DNA from: Apodospora peruviana
Taxonomy: Eukaryota > Ascomycota > Sordariomycetes > Sordariales > Lasiosphaeriaceae
DNA length: 64,000 nt
NCBI GenBank assembly: GCA_033439685.1
Contig: JAUEDM010000005.1
Span: 4,402,001-4,466,000 of the forward strand
Direction: 5' to 3'
In this document: positions 1 through 11,693 of the stretch, piece after piece
Position numbering within the stretch: the stretch's first letter is position 1
Layout of the letters: each line of letters starts with the position of its first letter
Translations under genes and position numbers: made by a program
Notes under the pieces: generated by a model
Databases searched by the model: none
What the model was told of the DNA's origin: nothing
The model's input: the letters and a program-made list of their open reading frames with translations, nothing else

Positions 1-1831
1 ACAATGAGAGCGGAAACGATGGCACATGAGCTCAGCCTGTGGTTGTTAGCAACTTGGATCACTTCAAAACGGGACTACGGTCGACGGGGCTCACCACACG
101 GTGCAGTCACTCTGCGGTATCTTCTTCGCCATCATCAAACAGTCTCTGCTGCCCTGCACGCACTTCGTCCAAGCAGCAGGCAAAGGCGGGTGTTGGACAT
201 GGAAACATCTCCGTCCCTCAACCTCACTATCCTTGATCGCAGTGCGGCTATAGCTCGAGATGCGCTTGATCCAGTCGGCGTTGCTGCTCCAGATCCCGTG
301 CACCATGAACATGCACGAAAGGTACGAGCAGTGCAGCGTTGCCATCGACACCAGTTCCATCCGCCCTACGTGATCTGCCACCGATCCAATCTGCATCTCC
401 GCCGGGATTGAGAGCCGCCATTTCTCCAGCTGGCGGCTCAGACGGACGACCCGGGACTGTCTCTCTTGCGGTGACACTTTCGTGCTGCGCGTCGAGTAGA
501 GAAGGTCATACGTTCGGCCACGGATATACGCGAGCTGCACTGAGAGTCGGAAATAGTTCACCCGCACGCGTCCATCGGCCGTGTAGATGTCACCCGCCCC
601 GTCTTCTAGGCTGCTGGACGGCAGATCGAGGTCAATGTCGGCATCAAGCTGCAGGGATGGTGTCTGGTGCTTGAGAGATATCCCTTTGTCCAGCATGTAC
701 GTGATCCAGAAGAGACGCGTCCTGTGTAGTCCCTCCTCCGGGGTGTACAGAGCTTCGATATCGTCCTTGGACTGGAACCGAAGTCGGTGAATAAGACGCA
801 CCGCTGCGCCGATCAGGAGTGTGGCTGGACGGGGATCCTTGGATTCATTGTAGAGGATGACCAGGCCCAGCAGGACCTGCAGACCAAGGAGATCCTTGTC
901 TCGGGTCATAAGCTCTGCCACGGCCGACTGTACGTTCTTCATGTAGCCTGTGAATTTTGGGTCCTGGGCACTAAAGTCAATTTCCCAAACTGGTTCACTG
1001 GGAACCCTGGATCCGAGCGCCAGGACGACGTTCACTGCTGCCCATACTGCTCGCGATCGTCGCGAGGGAGCGGAGTACCACTCGTACAGCATCCGCATAA
1101 AGTCGGGTTGGGAAAACAGGGGTATTTGAGAGTTGAAATGGGTGAAGTAGGTGTCGACTATTGGCAGGATTTCGTGTAATGGCCCCAACTTGGGTGGTGG
1201 AGGTCGCACGATATAGTCGATGGGATCACATTCGAGGGCGTGGTCATCCAGTTCTTCAGCAACGGGCCGGTCTTCATCTTCCATCTCGAACCATTCATCC
1301 AGGTCGACTGTCTTCGGGCAGTTGTTTCCGGTCTGGCCGGAGGAGTAGTGGGTAATGATCTCCTGCCCATGCCCTGCTGTTGTGACAGCGACAGACGACA
1401 CCGCGGAGAGGACCTGTTGCAGCTGCTCCTCCATGCGCGCCAGTCGGGACTCTAGTCCATCGATTCGACTCGGGCTATTCATGAGATGTCAGAAGGTTGA
1501 ATCCGGATACTGATGCTGGAAGCTTACTCTGCTCCATTGGCTACCGAAGAACTTGTTAGTTCCGGGGCTGCAGGTTGTGGCATAGGTCTGCGACTATTGG
1601 AACGATTGGCAGTTCGTCTGCGCACAGCAGTCGTCTTGCAATCCACCTCATACTGGCGGCAATGCGAGCATATAGGCTTTACCATGTCACACCTTAGCTT
1701 CTTGATGAAGCAGAGATCGCATGCTATTGTTCCCTGTCAGCTCACACTTTTTTTTTTCTGAGAGTCAATGGCATCGCAGACATAGGCGCTCGCTCACCTT
1801 TCCTTCGGTTAACCTGTGAGATGGCTTCCAT
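1..1831 (-). CDS. Zn2Cys6 fungal transcription factor, C-terminus cut by window edge
   Basis: Nuclear DNA-binding regulator of the Gal4 type. Exons read on the minus strand: 1831-1798, 1723-1528, 1474-95 and 36 to beyond the left edge; all introns are GT..AG and keep frame. The first splice creates RRKACDLC, completing a zinc cluster with spacing C-x2-C-x6-C-x6-C-x2-C-x6-C (CDLCFIKKLRC then CSHC). A short linker and coiled coil (ESRLARMEEQLQQVLS) follow, then a fungal_trans regulatory domain with the usual RLFWITYMLDKGISL segment. The last intron (94-37) splits a Trp codon and the frame continues as LSSCAIVSALI, so the protein is longer than the roughly 548 residues visible. The target is unknown; it is 15 kb from the pigment cluster and may be unrelated to it. 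Confidence 0.88.
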
Positions 1832-2324
1832 GATAACATAAAGAAACCTTGGTAGGTAAGGTCCTGGATGCTGGCGTAGAATGTGAAGTAGGTAGGTACC
1901 TGTAAGCTGTATGACAGAAGCGGTGAATTTTGCTAGGTAGGTAGATGCGGTCGTTGTTCAAGATGCAATCTCTCAGCGCGATGGTCTCGCACTCGCAGGC
2001 AGCATGATTACAAATCATCTCACGCTCGTGGTTATTGTTAGCGTCACGCCCAGCTCGGAATCCTACCGGTAACTCACTCGATCAAGCTATCATTTGCATG
2101 GGAAGATATTGTTCATTTTGCAGTAAAATGGTGAACCAGCAGCACCACAAAAAAAAGACTCGATAATAACAATTTTAGTCGGTCGTAATAAGTACGCCAT
2201 TCGCCACCAGGGATATCTTAACAAACCAGACACTAAAGTAAGTCCAAGCAATTTTGAGCTCCTCCAAATATTCCTTCCAACATACTCCAAACAACATCCA
2301 GCCCGCAACCGTTGACTGCCCCGT
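1832..2324. other. intergenic, regulator promoter and aquaporin 3' side
   Basis: About 0.5 kb with no convincing coding potential. It holds several copies of the TAGGTAGGTACC word common in this window, and lies between the start of the minus-strand regulator and the stop of the minus-strand aquaporin. Confidence 0.6.
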
Positions 2325-3240
2325 TTACACCGGGGAAGCCGCATGCGCCTCATCCGGATGCGCAGCATCCTGTCCCGGATTCGCCTCCTCGTAGTGGAAA
2401 TACTTGACAAACCAGTAGAAACCCGCGGCAAGCACGGCACCCATCACCGGACCGAGCCAGTAAATCCAGTGATATCCCGGAAACGACGTAGCGGCCACTG
2501 CACACCCGAGACTCCGCGCCGGGTTCAGCGAGCCGCCCGTGTACGCTGTTCCCGCAATCATGGCCACGAACAACGCCAGCCCGATACCGATGGGCGCCAT
2601 GAAAGTATCCTTCGACTTTTCAATCGCCAGCATCAGAACCACGAATGTTAAGAGGGCAGTGAAGAACATCTCCATGAAGAGACCCTGCGATACGGATGCG
2701 CCGCCGCCGAGGACCGAATTCGCTTCCGAAATAGGGACGGGGAACATTGCTGCGACTAGGCCGCCGGCGCAGAGCGATGCGAGGAGTTGGGTTGGGATGA
2801 AGAGTGCTCCTCGTATCCAGGGGAGTTGGTTTGATAGGCATAGTGCGATTGTGATCTAACGGATATCAGCATTTATTGATGAGAGGAGGGAGGGAGAGAC
2901 AAACGGCGGGATTAAACAGCCCTCCGCTGATTCGGTAGAATGCCCAGACGTTGACCAGCAGAGAGAAGCTGTACGCCAGAGAAATGAAGATGACCGTCTC
3001 GCTGCTCATGCCGCCTCCGGCCGAAGCGGGAGCAGAGCTCGGCGCCCGGCTGGCGGCCATCAAGTTGCCGGCGTAGCTGAAGTAGAGGAACAGAAACGTG
3101 CCGACGAATTCGCCCACCGTGGCGACCATGTGGGCTTGCATTGGGGTTAGGAGAGGAGGAGTTTTCTTTTTCTCGCCATTTTGGCCCCGGCCCCAGCGGT
3201 AGCCTGGTTTGCCGGAGGAATTCTTGGCCGGGCGTGCCAT
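2325..3240 (-). CDS. aquaporin / MIP family channel
   Basis: Integral membrane channel for water or small neutral solutes. Two exons, 3240-2905 and 2855-2325, joined over a 49 bp intron (donor GTTTGT, acceptor TTAG), give 288 aa. Both signature half-helices are present: GGLFNPA ends exon 1 and continues ITIAL in exon 2, and GGSLNPARS lies near the C-terminus. Six hydrophobic segments are visible, starting with the stretch AHMVATVGEFVGTFLFLYFS. The N-terminus is basic and hydrophilic, and the C-terminus has an acidic/His tail. The Arg after the second NPA fits the selectivity filter of orthodox aquaporins. The following residues suggest a water or gas channel rather than a glycerol facilitator, but this is not decisive. 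Confidence 0.9.
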
Positions 3241-4019
3241 TGTGATACACTATCGTGGTGGTGAGATGTTGATAAGTAAGGTAGGTAGGTACCCGGTGGG
3301 TGTGGGTAAGCGAAATAAATTAAAAATGAAACGTTCCACGGATGCGTGCGGATTGACAAAGAAAGCACCCGACCCGGGACTGCAGATGTCAAATTTAAGT
3401 AAGGTCATGGTATGTCAAACCTTTTAGGTTGGCGGTCGGACGGTGACGTCTGTATTTACGCGCAGGCGGTCACAACCCCTCCCTCCCTTCAAATTCCAAT
3501 CGACACTTTTGTCTGCACATCAGACACAACAGAGAAGAATTGAACCGCAAAAGGGAAAAGAGTGGTCTTGCACGATTCTCCAATGAGGAGATCTGCGCTG
3601 ACTGCCGGCCGGATCAGCATAATTTATTGCTGGTCTGTCTCGGCGCAGGATCACGCTGAAGGGATGCATGTCTCCGCGTTGATGTCAGCGGCGTTGATCC
3701 CTTGGTCGTCTTCCAATTAGCGGCCACACTTCAGCCTTCTTGTTCTCGGATAATGCCGCCGTCAGACATTGACAACCGAGACAACGCCAACATCACCGAC
3801 GGATTGACATTGTGCATCTCTTTCCTCGTCTGTATAAGGGTGCAGTTTTTACGAGCAACTCCAGAAAAGGATGATCAAGCCAGAGTAATGATCCGTTGAA
3901 GTTGATCCGTTGTCACCGTCTCATTGAGTGCGGATGCGGGCCTACTTGGCTAGTCCTTTTTTGGGATCGCAAGAACTTCACATTCCACTTTTCTCCACTA
4001 TCAAATCCAGAGCAGACGA
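3241..4019. other. intergenic, aquaporin promoter side
   Basis: No coding region recognised. It contains a GGTAGGTAGGTACC run near 3281-3293 directly upstream of the aquaporin start, and otherwise unremarkable mixed-composition DNA. Confidence 0.5.
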
Positions 4020-5000
4020 CTGGTGATCGCGAAGCTTGTCTCAATGACGCGACGAACACTGCCATATGGAGACGGTTCCCGCATCTCCGCGCAGCTGGTG
4101 GAGCAGCTGAAGTTTCTCATCACCTCTTGTGGCAGGCCGAGCACCAGGACATTGACGGCAGGGGGTGTATACTATTTCTTCAACCCGATTCTGGACTGTT
4201 TTCACAGCGTCCGGAAAGGAGGGATGATTATTTCGTCGCAGTTCTCCCTTGTAATATGGATGACCTGCCTCTCGCTTCCGACAGAATTCTGAGTTGTCGG
4301 AGGCCCCAGCAAGGGATTGCTGTCGGAGACTGATGGTTGGTGATCTGCCTTGACGTTCCGGAACAATAGCAACTCGATCGATCCAGCTGTGGTGCCTGCA
4401 TGTCGATCTCCGCCTTGGTTGCAGCCATTGAGCTCGCCTTTGCTCACCGCCAAAACAAGACACTCGAGACAGCCATGTGGACCTCGGGGATACTTCAGCA
4501 CTGGTCCTAGGTGCAGTGGTGTGCGATCACGCCGCGATACCGATCACCCTCACCGTGGATGCCCCTCCCCTGGAACTCGCTCTGAGGATAAAAGAGGAGT
4601 TTCATGGTGAAAGCCTCACTGAGGCCCGTGGACGGGTATGGGCACACCTTTTGTCGGCTGATGGGTGAAGTCATTGCTGGAGCAGATCTCAAGCAATCGG
4701 TCACATTGATAAGCTCTCAAGGTGTGATGAATGAGTTCTTCGCGCGGAGATACGGCAGAGGAGCAAACGCTGAGGTCGAGATACCAGGGGTCCGGATTTG
4801 CCGAAACGCTGCTGAGTCCAACGAACCTGTTCATGTTGCACACTTGGGATGGGAAACTAAATCAGAGCGCAACGTTTAACGAGGCTTATTCCTCGAGGGA
4901 ACAGATGCTAGAGGTTTTGGAAGACATGATTCGGAAGGAGATTTTCGAGGAGGGCTGGGGAATTTCCAAGTCACGCACAAAACATCAATGCTTAAGCTAG
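4020..5000 (+). pseudogene. possible acyltransferase/condensation-like relic
   Basis: Three plus-strand frames carry short protein-like stretches in succession with no continuous reading frame. Around 4500-4610 the frame reads VVCDHAAIPITLTVDAPPLE followed by an amphipathic helix; around 4830-4960 another frame reads LFMLHTWDGKLNQSATFNEA then SREQMLEVLEDM. That order and wording recall the C-terminal part of fungal acyltransferases of the condensation-domain type, where a short-strand segment with NEAY is followed by a helix. The N-terminal HxxxDG motif was not found. Frame changes between segments imply decay, or unresolved introns. Identification rests on pattern memory only and is weak. 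Confidence 0.3.
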
Positions 5001-5332
5001 GTATGTTGTGCGGCATGAACACCAGCCCCAATATCGTAAATAAGTCTTGCTCGTTCTTGATGTAACCCCTTTCTAACATTAGACTAGTGTTTGGCTTTCG
5101 TTGACCATCGTCACAGATTCACGGTTGATAAGATCGGCAAAGATAATGTCAGACCAGTCTCATACAACTTGATGACTAAACTGGACTAGACTATACCAGA
5201 AGGAAGTGATGGGAGCGTTAAATTCGGCAGTGGCTTCCTGTTAAGAACAATATTCATCCTTGCTGAGTGGCTACCTTATGTATCAAGAAAAAACACGGTC
5301 TATACTAAAGAGTCTCTTGGTCTAATGTCCTC

Positions 5333-6052
5333 CTACGCACCACCAAGCAGCGGCAGCAAATTCTCATTAGTCTGGCAAGCATCATCACAGCTCTCGACTC
5401 TCGGCAACCCATCCCTACCAGAGTCCTGCAGCGCAGGGCCCAACGCCGACGCCAGAGCCGTGATCTCGGCGTTGCCAAGCGCAATCAGTGCGTGCTGGAT
5501 CTTTGTCAGCGTCGTGGCATCCGGTCCCCGCTTAGATCGTGAGAGGACATCGACCGAAGCAGGTGTCTGGGTAAACGCAGTAAAAGTCGAGTGCGAGACG
5601 CGATAGCCGACGCCGTGGCAGTCGGTGCCCCAGGCCAGGACCTCGAGAAAATCCGTCGCTTTCCCCAAAATTCCCGTGCCGGTGTAGTTGTACGCCGCAA
5701 CGAACCCCGGCGCGAGGGGCGAGTCGATGCCGTAGGACGTGTAGACTGTGGCGTTGCCAACGGTTTGGAAGCTCGAGAGGTCGGTCCGTGGACCGATTGG
5801 GTGCAAAGGGTTGAGCGGGACGCTGCTGTATTGGAGATTTCGCTGAAAGGTATTGGGGGATGATGAGTTGGTTTGGAACCAGTAGCCAAAGTCCCATCCG
5901 ATGGGTGGGATGAGCCACGTCAGGGTTGATAAGCCGTTGTCGAAGGTGGGAGGTAAGCGGACTGATACCGGAGACGCTATGCAGAGGGCGCTGGCCGACC
6001 CCAACAGTCCGAGCAGGACGGATGCCTGGAGTACTATGAGCTTGAAGAACAT
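5333..6052 (-). CDS. small secreted protein of unknown function
   Basis: Intronless frame of 239 aa. The first 22 residues (MFFKLIVLQASVLLGLLGSA then SALC) form a clear signal peptide. The mature part has several N-glycosylation sequons (NSS, NAT, NYT) and few cysteines: one just after the signal peptide, one central, and a pair near the C-terminus (CDDAC). A proline- and tryptophan-rich N-terminal part and a C-terminal helical part (LTKIQHALIALGNAEITALA) are separated by a basic linker. I recognise no catalytic motif. The length and make-up suit a fungus-specific secreted protein; a role as cell-wall protein or effector is speculation. Confidence 0.7.
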   Translation of the reverse strand: MFFKLIVLQASVLLGLLGSASALCIASPVSVRLPPTFDNGLSTLTWLIPPIGWDFGYWFQTNSSSPNTFQRNLQYSSVPLNPLHPIGPRTDLSSFQTVGNATVYTSYGIDSPLAPGFVAAYNYTGTGILGKATDFLEVLAWGTDCHGVGYRVSHSTFTAFTQTPASVDVLSRSKRGPDATTLTKIQHALIALGNAEITALASALGPALQDSGRDGLPRVESCDDACQTNENLLPLLGGA

Positions 6053-7177
6053 TGTTGTATCTGTGTGACCTTGAGGAATCTTTGGAGGTCAGACTCAAGT
6101 CCGAGATGTAAGATGTTGATGGCCAGGCCAAAAGACCGAGTCTTCTGCGCGGGGACAAGGCGCCTTTTAAGTATGTCTAGAAGGATTGAAAAAGTTACCA
6201 TCCATGTAAGATCCCCGGCCACCTACATGTAGCACGAGAAAAGGGGCGACCACTCACATAGGCTTCATCGTAACATTCTGCCCGAAGGAGCAGGTCATCA
6301 TTTTGCCATTGGCTTTGTCAACACGATCTGCCGACTTTTTCAACATTATCCCCCTGTTCTGCAAGACGCTTTGCGGCGGCGCAAAAGTTCCTGTATTCCA
6401 ATCAAATTTAGTTGTTTCATGGTATATTTCTTTTTTCCCAAGGCAGAAATTTACCACAAATCAGATCACTGTCCTTATACGCCTTTGCCCAACCTAAGCC
6501 TACTAGTGCATGTCTCTCAGCTACTCCAACTCGGCTGGTTCTCCTCATTCAGGGATGGCTACAAGCCTACATAAGCCAAGCGTACAACCTCCTTCGGTTA
6601 CCCGGCTTGAAACTAACTTAACCTCATGTGTATGTACGAGCGTAAGCCCTAGCTTAGCTCTTCTGACCCAACTAACTAATTACACGACGCCTCTCCCCGA
6701 AGGGGTCTTGGCCACTTAAGTCATGAGCAGGTTTCCCCCTTTGAAATCATCACCAAATACTAATAGTAAGATACGCGCGAGTACATTGAAGGCTATCGTC
6801 CCTCTCCGCTTCTATGACTATGTGAGAACTAGTCTAGGTCAAGAGGCATGGGTTCTACGCCACGCTTTGACAGTCAGAACTAGGAACGCCCAGCGTAAGC
6901 AACCTGATGCCAGCAGCATTTGAGGCAAGGATGGATGGGACGAGTAAATTAAGTACCTAGGCTTTCTGATCGGATTGTGCGATGACCCCCTTAGCTGGCC
7001 TGGGAAGACGCTTAGCCGGAGAACGACTTTGAGTCCAGTCGCCACCCCGGGAGTAACTGTCAAGTTCACGACAAGTTGTCTAATCTTTACTGCCCATAAT
7101 AAATACCTTACCTGCTTTTGAAAGTTTTAAAGTTGGGGCATTGGTACTCTGATCCCCCTCCTCGTCTTCAAGGTCCA
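6053..7177. other. intergenic, no gene seen
   Basis: About 1.1 kb. Only short unsupported frames occur; no domain, splice-consistent gene, RNA gene or repeat was recognised. Confidence 0.5.
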
Positions 7178-8803
7178 TCATAAATGAGCCCGCGGTCTTG
7201 CTGCCTGACTAGATGTTCCATCCTCCTCCGCTCTTGCCTTTGCATTCAGAGCCCGCCACATCTCCTTGCGCCGCTCATGTCCCTCCATAAAGGCACGAAT
7301 CCACTCCCTCCGAAACTTTGGTAATCTCCTCCCTACGCCTTTCTCCCCTCCATCCCCAGCCAGTTTCCTCACCTCCTCGAAGTAATCCTCAAAATCAGGA
7401 GCAATGAGACTGAACCTAACACCATCCCCTCTCTGCTTAATACGTTGTGCTTCCCACTCCCTCATGACCTGCAGCGGCGGAAGGGTCACCCGACCAGCCA
7501 AGATGCGAGCAGCAAGCACAGCCTGCCACTCAAAGATCTTGAAGGTCAAGCCTGCGGCCACCGCTCCCACAAAAAGCAAGGTTGGGTCGCGCTGCCAGAC
7601 TACGTGCTGGTAGAGCTCGGGAACACGGTTGTTGCGGACCTCTACCTGCGGCTGTAGGAAGGGCAAAGTCCAGGAGTAACCCGTGCCAAAGATGATGGCG
7701 TCGACTTCAGGGATACAGTTTCCATCAATCAAGTGGACTGTCCTCCCCTCAATGCGCGCAATGGATGGATGCTGTGCTATCCGCGGGTGCTTGAATGCTT
7801 CTCCCCCAAAGTAACCGTTTGCGTTGCGCCCGATGGTGATGGTGTGGACTGGTGTCTGCGCTGTTTTGCTGTGCGCCAGATCGAAGGCGATGTCGGCTGC
7901 TGAGACGGAAGCGCCTACGACGACGACTCGCTTCCCCTCAGTTAGTTATTGTCAAGATGAGATGAGCAATGTGTAGGAGATGGAGTTTACCTTGCCCCTG
8001 AACGCATTGCGGCCACGGAAATGCTTGCTGTGAATCACACTTCCTGGTCTCGCCTTCTCGAATTCCGCAAGCCCGTCAATGGCTGGGATGTACGGGACCC
8101 AGTAGTGACCGCTCGCGACCACGACCGCGTCAAACCACTCGGTCCACCAGTAGTCGGTGCTTTCTTTGCCCTCCTTCCGCAGGGTGACCTTCCACTCTGC
8201 ACCAATCTTTTCTACTCGCTCGACAGTCGTGTCATATGAGACCAAGTCCTCGTAGCCTTTTCGGTCTACGAGACTATTGATATAAGCCTGCACGAGTTTC
8301 CAGTGGCGAAATGGCGTGTCCTGTCCATGAATAGCTATGGACTGCTCGCTTTTTTGGGTGGGAAATGGTTCCTGCGTAAATTCCATCGGCAGCGCGTCCA
8401 CGTTTGTTTCCAGGTACGGGTAGACTGACGATTCTGTGAATCTTGGTCTGTCGGATTTGGGAGTCTGAGCTGGGATCTTGTCTGGAACTGGCAACGGGGG
8501 GTCCGCTGTCCGGTCGGCAAGGGATCCAATGTCGGATATTGTTGGTGGACGCGTCTTGTCACCGATCCTGTAATTCGTCAGTTCCGTGTATATTTCCTGG
8601 AACTGAGAGACATCAACTTACCAGCAACCTCCCGGTCCTTCACGCCTCTCGAAGACGCGGATGATGTCGAACGCATTCTCTCGTGCCAAGGCATCGAGAG
8701 TAATCGCTCCGGATGGGCCAGCCCCTATCACTGCAACTCTTTTCACGGGCAGGCTTGACATTGCCAATTTTTGGATCACGGGATTTGCTGTTATCGGCGG
8801 CAT
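7178..8803 (-). CDS. flavin-containing monooxygenase
   Basis: FAD/NADPH-dependent monooxygenase (FMO-like) of 505 aa. Exons 8803-8622, 8567-7991 and 7936-7178; introns have GTAAGT and GTAAAC donors and keep phase. The FAD-binding Rossmann motif VIGAGPSG lies at about residues 24-31 and ends in GPGGCW, where exon 1 is spliced within the Trp codon. The central region has the FMO-type segment VIHSKHFRG. The second nucleotide-binding motif VVGASVSAADIA opens exon 3, and FGTGYSWTLPF is the conserved FATGY-type segment. It is divergent to the MFS permease at 9.8 kb. The substrate is unknown. It lies 8 kb from the PKS with two transporters between, so cluster membership is doubtful. Confidence 0.88.
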
Positions 8804-9787
8804 TCAAACTTGGACGAATTAGATGACAACCGATCCCGTCATGATATAATGTAGTAGCTTATGCAGGGACCAAGGGTTGCCGGCTGGCGGGATTGATCCC
8901 GAGATAGCGCCACTGCAGGCAACAATACCGAGGATCCGGCCGACCGTTTATGTTGTCTTCATTGAATCAAATTGCGTGACCGCCTAGATCGGGGACACTA
9001 ACACTGCGCTGGTGGAGACGGTTCGCCTTGTTCGTTTTTTTTTTTTTGGTCTTTGTCACCCCTGAATGGCATCATCCGGAGTGGATAATGCTACTAGTAG
9101 AGCCGCACCGGATAGCGTTGCGGTTATGAGTGGGCCGCTGTCCCAATGTCCAGCTTTGAAACGAACACTCCTTTGCTGCCAATAGACTACCTCTATTACT
9201 AACGCCAGCCTGCATTGCATTCCGAGATAACGTGGCCTCCAGAACGAATAAAACCGTTCAAACCTGGCGGGGAATCCACTCCCACTTCCCCCAACTCTGC
9301 GGCTGTTGGCTTTAAACTAACCATGTCTGCCGTTCACAATGCCGATTTCCGTCTATCTGACTCCTGAGTGGTTCCACGCTGGCAACTTGAAAGTTGATCA
9401 GTGATCTTTGACTGGCATCCGCAAAATTGGCTTGATGCCGGCCACGCTGGACTCAATCTCGGATGAGCGTTCCAGTCTAGGCATCAAAAAGTCGAACACT
9501 GGCCTGAGTAAGCAGTCTAATTTTGCGATGTGATAACATTTGTTTCTGGGGAATCTTGCTTGGCAATCATATACGGTGGATGCGATCATCCTCTCCTAGT
9601 TTCATCGAGTTGCAAAGGAAAAGCACGTCATGCATGCAGAGATTTCCATGGTACGCACAACCATCGTCCATCAAGGGTCTGTGTATAGAGAAAACCCGAA
9701 AGGTTCCCGGGGTAGCTGAACATGGATATTTCCTGTTCTTGTCCGTCTCTCTCTAAACGCTTCCCAGCGCCAGTCCTGATATGCAAC
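8804..9787. promoter_or_regulatory. divergent promoter region between FMO and MFS genes
   Basis: About 1 kb between two divergently transcribed genes. It contains a 13-15 nt poly-T tract near 9035-9050 and no recognisable gene. No specific factor site could be assigned. Confidence 0.45.
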
Positions 9788-11693
9788 ATGGAGCAACAAC
9801 GTCCCAAGGACCAGTCTATCTTCATGGACACCACAGATGGGGAGATAAGTATCAAGGAATCCCCAAGTCCTGAGAAGACTGATGATCGAGATGAGAGAAA
9901 GGTCCGCAGAAAGTATGTTTGTTCACTTTGCCATTCATAGAAGTTGGAGTTTGCCATTTACAGTGCTTGTCCGACGTGAAGGAGATGGTGATTGACACAA
10001 CCAAGAATAGACTCGAGCGTTCTTCCCCTGCTGTTCCTCGGGATGCTCGTCTTCCAGCTCGACCGCATGAACATTGCCAGTGCCTTGACTGGCGGCTTCG
10101 CAGCAGACATCGGGGTTAACCTAAACACCATCAACCTCGGAAACCAGCTCATGTTTATGAGTATCGTTTTGGTTGAGATTCCTTCCAACATTGTTCTTCA
10201 AAAGGTGACTACCATGCCTGCGTTTCCCAATTCCCGTTCCTCATCATCCTATGTTACTAAACTGGTCTCAACAGGTTGGTCCGCGAAAATGGATCGCCTG
10301 TCAAGTCCTCGCCTTCGGATTAGTTGCATCGCTCCAAATCTTTGTCAACGGTCGAACTGGTTTTCTCGTCTCGCGTCTCGTGCTCGGATTCTGCGAGTCC
10401 GGGTATATCCCGGCTGCCATCTACACGCTTTCGACCTGGTACACGAAACGGGAACACGCAAAACGGGTGGCCATCCTGTTCTTTGGCATGTTTGGCGCCA
10501 ACGCCATCAGTCCGCTGCTTGCGACTGGTATTCTGAAGTTGGACCATGTGCGCGGGCTGCACGGTTGGCAATGGCTGTTTCTTAGTAAGTGTATTCCATT
10601 ATCCAAACTCGTAAACATGGGATTAAGGAGTATTTGGTTACTGATCAGGGGTAATGACAGTCGAGGGCTTGTTTACCGTGGTTGTCTCATTCGTCCTCAT
10701 CATGTTCCTGCCCGGCTCGCCATCCTCGCCACGACCACTCCTCACGCCCGGGATCATCAAGTTTTCGGCGCAAGACGTAGACATTCTGCGGCAGAGGATA
10801 GAGAACGATAACCCTGAAGAGACGGCACACGCCCAGGGCATGCATATCCCGCTCAAGCTCGTCTGGCAAACCGTTTCCCACTACCGCCGATGGCCGCACT
10901 TCATCTCGACGTTTGCTGTCTTCTCGACATGGGGTCCTCTCACCACGTATACCCCGTCGGTTATGGTGTAGGTTCTCGCCCTCCGTTGAGATCATCTTTA
11001 TCATTGTTAACCTTATCGAGGTAGATCCCTAGGATGGGACCCAACAGCAGCCAACGCCCTCGCAGCAGTGGGCGCCGTGCTCTCCCTGTTCTTCGTGTTT
11101 CTCGTCGCCTACGTTAGCGACAAAACAAACCAGCGCGGCGCGACAGTGATCGTTTCGCAGATATGTTTCCTCGTGGCACTGGTTGTCGCGAGGGAGATCC
11201 ATCCACACGTGGGACGGTGGTCCCGTTGGGGGCTCTGGACAGCAGTCAACGCTCTCGCGGTTGGATACCACCCGGCTCACAACACCTGGGTGCAGCTCAA
11301 CTGCCGCGACCCCAGGGAAAGGAGTATTTCCATTGCGTATGTTTTCTCTCTCTCATTCCGAAAGATGATGACACAAAACTGACCCGTCGACGACAGGATG
11401 TTTGTGATGGCTGCTATCAGTGGCTTGATGGTGGGGACGCAGTATTATCAAGCCGACGACAAGCCATTGTAAGTTGACTGAGGACTGACCTAAGCTTTTA
11501 TATGATCATCGTTAATGAAGCATACCCATGTAGTTACCAGAATGGTTTGCGAATTCAGATCATAATGGTCTCGGTTGGCATAACGTTCTCTGTCATACAA
11601 TGGGGAATTTATGTCGTCCATAACAAGCATGCGACAGCAGAAACTCATCAGCCCGGCGTGAAGGGGCAATCTCCACAGATCTATGTTTCTTGA
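9788..11693 (+). CDS. MFS permease, anion:cation symporter (allantoate/nicotinate-permease-like)
   Basis: Plasma-membrane transporter of the Dal5/Tna1-type ACS family, 498 aa. Seven exons: 9788-9912, 10006-10204, 10275-10584, 10649-10967, 11025-11336, 11397-11468, 11534-11693. Their sum is a multiple of three. The acidic cytosolic N-terminus leads through RRKIDSSVLPLLF into TM1 with DRMNIASAL, the hallmark of the family; FVNGRTGFLVSRLVLGFCES and the pattern EHAKRVAILFFGMFGANA fit TM4-TM5. A central loop (LTPGIIKFSAQDVDILRQR) separates the halves. ATG at 9788 is preferred because the upstream in-frame ATG at 9722 adds an untypical Cys/Pro-rich leader. The substrate cannot be read from the sequence. 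Confidence 0.88.

Noticed and set aside
9722..9787. Upstream ATG for the ACS-type permease
   Set aside because: It adds a Cys/Pro-rich leader not typical of the family; ATG at 9788 gives the usual acidic N-terminus.
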